Source of the DNA: Herbiconiux sp. VKM Ac-1786
GTDB lineage: Bacteria > Actinomycetota > Actinomycetes > Actinomycetales > Microbacteriaceae
Direction of reading: 5' to 3'
Assembly (NCBI RefSeq): GCF_015350805.1
Contig: NZ_JADKSG010000001.1
Location: 1,364,001-1,428,000 of the forward strand
Length of the DNA stretch: 64,000 nt
The position numbers were made by a program, and so were the translations under genes. Below the pieces are notes generated by a model that did no database searches, was not told where the DNA came from, and saw only the letters and a list, made by a program, of their open reading frames with translations. Positions 62,417 through 64,000 of this stretch are shown here, piece by piece; position 1 is the first letter of the stretch, and every line of letters begins with the position of its first letter.

Positions 62417-64000
62417 GTGCTGAGAGTCGTCCGCGTATCAGGCCCCGCCGTGCTGGTGGTGGCCGCCTTCGCGGCCCTGCTGATCGCCCTCGCCATCGGC
62501 GGCGGCGCCGCACCGCAGCTGCTCGAGGATCCCGGGCCCGTCGTGCGCTTCGGGCTGCCGATCACCTCGACGCTCGTCAACATCTCGGCCGCCGGCATGA
62601 TCGGGGCCATCGGCCTGGTCGTCTTCGCCCTCCCGCCGTCGAGCCCGGCCTGGGGACGTGCCCTCGACGTCGCCGCCGCATCCGCCGGGCTGTTCACCGT
62701 CGCGGCGGCGCTGACCGGCTTCTTCAGCTACCTCAGCGTGACCGCCCGCGCCCTCAGCTTCGACGACGCCTTCAGCCAGGGCCTCGGGCAGTTCCTCACC
62801 CAGATCGAGCTCGGCCAGGCCTGGCTGCAGACCACGCTGCTCGGAGCCGTCGTCACCGTGCTCTGCTTCGCGGTGCGCAACCACACGGCGCTGGTGTTCG
62901 TCGGCCTGCTCGCCGTCGTCTGCCTGGTGCCGATGGCCCAGCAGGGCCATGCCGCGGGGGTCGACGGCCACGACGCCGCCATCACGGCGCTCGGCCTGCA
63001 CCTCATCTTCGCCGCCGCCTGGCTCGGCGGGCTCGTCGTCATCGTGCTGCTCAGCCGCCAGCTCACCACCCCGGTGCTCGTCGACGTCGTCGCGCGCTAC
63101 TCCACGGTGGCCATCGTCTGCTTCATCGTGGTGGCCGCGTCGGGCTACGTGAGCGCCGAGCTGCGGGTCGGGTCGCTCGACCGGCTCCTGACGCCGTACG
63201 GAGTGCTGGTGCTGGTCAAGGTGGGTGCGCTGCTCGCGCTCGGCCTGATCGGCGCCCTGCACCGCCGCTACGTCATCGGCAAGCTCGGCACCACCGAGCG
63301 TCGGCGGCACTTCTGGTGGCTCGTCGTCGCCGAGCTCGGCTTCATGGGCATCGCCACCGGCTTCGCCGCCGCCCTCGCCCGCACCGCCACCCCGGTGCCG
63401 CAGGAGGTGCCCGAGACCCAGACCGCCGCGCAGATCCTGAGCGGTGAGAAGCTGCCGCCCGAGCTGACGGTCACCAATTTTCTCACCCAGTGGAACTTCG
63501 ACCTGATCTGGGTGCTCGTCTGCGCCTTCGCGATCTTCTTCTACATCGCGGGCGTGCTGCGCCTGCGCCGCCGCGGCGACCGCTGGCCCTGGTACCGCAC
63601 GGTGCTCTGGATCGCGGGCATCCTGCTGCTGTTCTACGTCACCAACGGCGGCCTGAACGTCTACGAGAAGTTCCTGTTCAGCGTGCACATGTTCGGGCAC
63701 ATGACGCTGAGCATGATGGTGCCGCTGCTGCTCGTGCCGGCCGCCCCCGTGACCCTCGTGCTGCGCGCCGTGAAGAAGCGCACCGACGGCAGCCGGGGCG
63801 TGCGCGAGTGGGTGCTGCTCGCGGTGCACTCCAAGGTCGCCACGGTCATCGCCAATCCGGTCGTGGCCGGCGTGCTGTTCGCCACCAGCCTCGTCACCTT
63901 CTACTACACCCCGCTGTTCCGCTGGGCCACCGAGAACCACTTCGGTCACGAGTGGATGATCGTGCACTTCCTGATCGTCGGCTACCTCTTCGTGCAGGCC
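62417..64000 (+). CDS. CopD/CtaG copper protein, cytochrome oxidase assembly, 3' truncated by window
   Basis: The frame is open from GTG 62417 to the last base (528 codons), so the C-terminus is missing. About residues 1-330 are a CopD-like domain with eight or nine helices; conserved His occur in LLQQGHAAG-type and GLHLIFAAAWLGGL segments. From about 355 on it is CtaG (caa3 oxidase assembly): NFDLIWVLVCAFAIFFYIAG, KFLFSVHMFGHMTLSMMVPLLL and NHFGHEWMIVHFLIVGY. It probably handles copper for the cytochrome c oxidase. Such fusions are common in actinobacteria. Confidence 0.9.
   Translation, partial: MLRVVRVSGPAVLVVAAFAALLIALAIGGGAAPQLLEDPGPVVRFGLPITSTLVNISAAGMIGAIGLVVFALPPSSPAWGRALDVAAASAGLFTVAAALTGFFSYLSVTARALSFDDAFSQGLGQFLTQIELGQAWLQTTLLGAVVTVLCFAVRNHTALVFVGLLAVVCLVPMAQQGHAAGVDGHDAAITALGLHLIFAAAWLGGLVVIVLLSRQLTTPVLVDVVARYSTVAIVCFIVVAASGYVSAELRVGSLDRLLTPYGVLVLVKVGALLALGLIGALHRRYVIGKLGTTERRRHFWWLVVAELGFMGIATGFAAALARTATPVPQEVPETQTAAQILSGEKLPPELTVTNFLTQWNFDLIWVLVCAFAIFFYIAGVLRLRRRGDRWPWYRTVLWIAGILLLFYVTNGGLNVYEKFLFSVHMFGHMTLSMMVPLLLVPAAPVTLVLRAVKKRTDGSRGVREWVLLAVHSKVATVIANPVVAGVLFATSLVTFYYTPLFRWATENHFGHEWMIVHFLIVGYLFVQA

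Overview
The window is a 64 kb piece of high-G+C actinobacterial chromosome that spans the replication origin. Gene content and order (pstP-ftsW-pbpA-pknA-pknB, crgA, gyrA/gyrB, recF-gnd-dnaN-dnaA, rpmH-rnpA-yidD-yidC-jag-rsmG, parA-parB, trxB/trxA, murJ, cca) are the conserved actinobacterial oriC neighbourhood. The DUF3566 gene after gyrA, DUF6049 before murJ, class E sortase, Cys-free ribosomal proteins, a mycothiol-type glycosyltransferase and frequent GTG/TTG starts point to the family Microbacteriaceae; the genus cannot be fixed from the sequence alone. No insertion sequence, prophage, integrase or CRISPR array was seen. Almost every base is in a core gene.

Layout. 1-7517 (+): cell-division and cell-wall signalling operon (PP2C phosphatase, SEDS glycosyltransferase, transpeptidase, two Ser/Thr kinases). 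7579-9181 (-): sortase, a 53-residue membrane protein missed by length cut-offs, and an amidotransferase. 9284-11748: crgA, rhomboid protease, cyclophilin and an unknown membrane protein. 11830-12472 (-): tRNA-Ala(TGC), tRNA-Ile(GAT), DUF3566. 12465-22871 (-): gyrA, gyrB, DciA-like, recF, gnd, dnaN, oriC, dnaA. 23196-26493 (+): rpmH, rnpA, yidD, yidC, jag, rsmG. 26494-27786 is a 1.3 kb gap with the decayed N-terminus of a MocR-type regulator. 27787-29683 (+): parA-parB, surrounded by four parS sites. 29981-37687 (-): ddl, aminotransferase, trxA, trxB, murJ, DUF6049. 37805-39271 (+): cca. 39293-42373 (-): ino1 and a fused MshA-like/PIG-L enzyme, both mycothiol genes. 42532-45990 (+): rpsF-ssb-rpsR-rplI and dnaB. 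46010-53186: small envelope and regulatory genes, an MMPL exporter with its MarR repressor, purB, a phosphatase and an acetyltransferase. 53209-57889 (+): an aminotransferase and a branched-chain 2-oxoacid dehydrogenase complex (E1 alpha, E1 beta, E2). 57963-62283 (+): znuA-znuC-znuB-zur, then Cys-free L28, L33 and S14, then HU. 62417-64000 (+): 5' part of a CopD/CtaG copper protein.

Themes beyond gene naming: (1) near-perfect DnaA boxes occur not only at oriC but also in a cluster between crgA and the rhomboid gene and over the dnaB promoter; (2) many genes begin 6-7 nt after a TANNNT -10 element, so leaderless mRNAs look common; (3) zinc uptake, zinc sensing and zinc-free ribosomal proteins sit together, with a palindromic operator in front of znuA and a three-hairpin leader in front of rpmB; (4) two mycothiol steps are fused in one polypeptide beside the gene that supplies their inositol phosphate. 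No clearly new defence or biosynthetic system was found; the best candidates for new biology are the distal DnaA-box cluster, the rpmB leader and the fused mycothiol enzyme.
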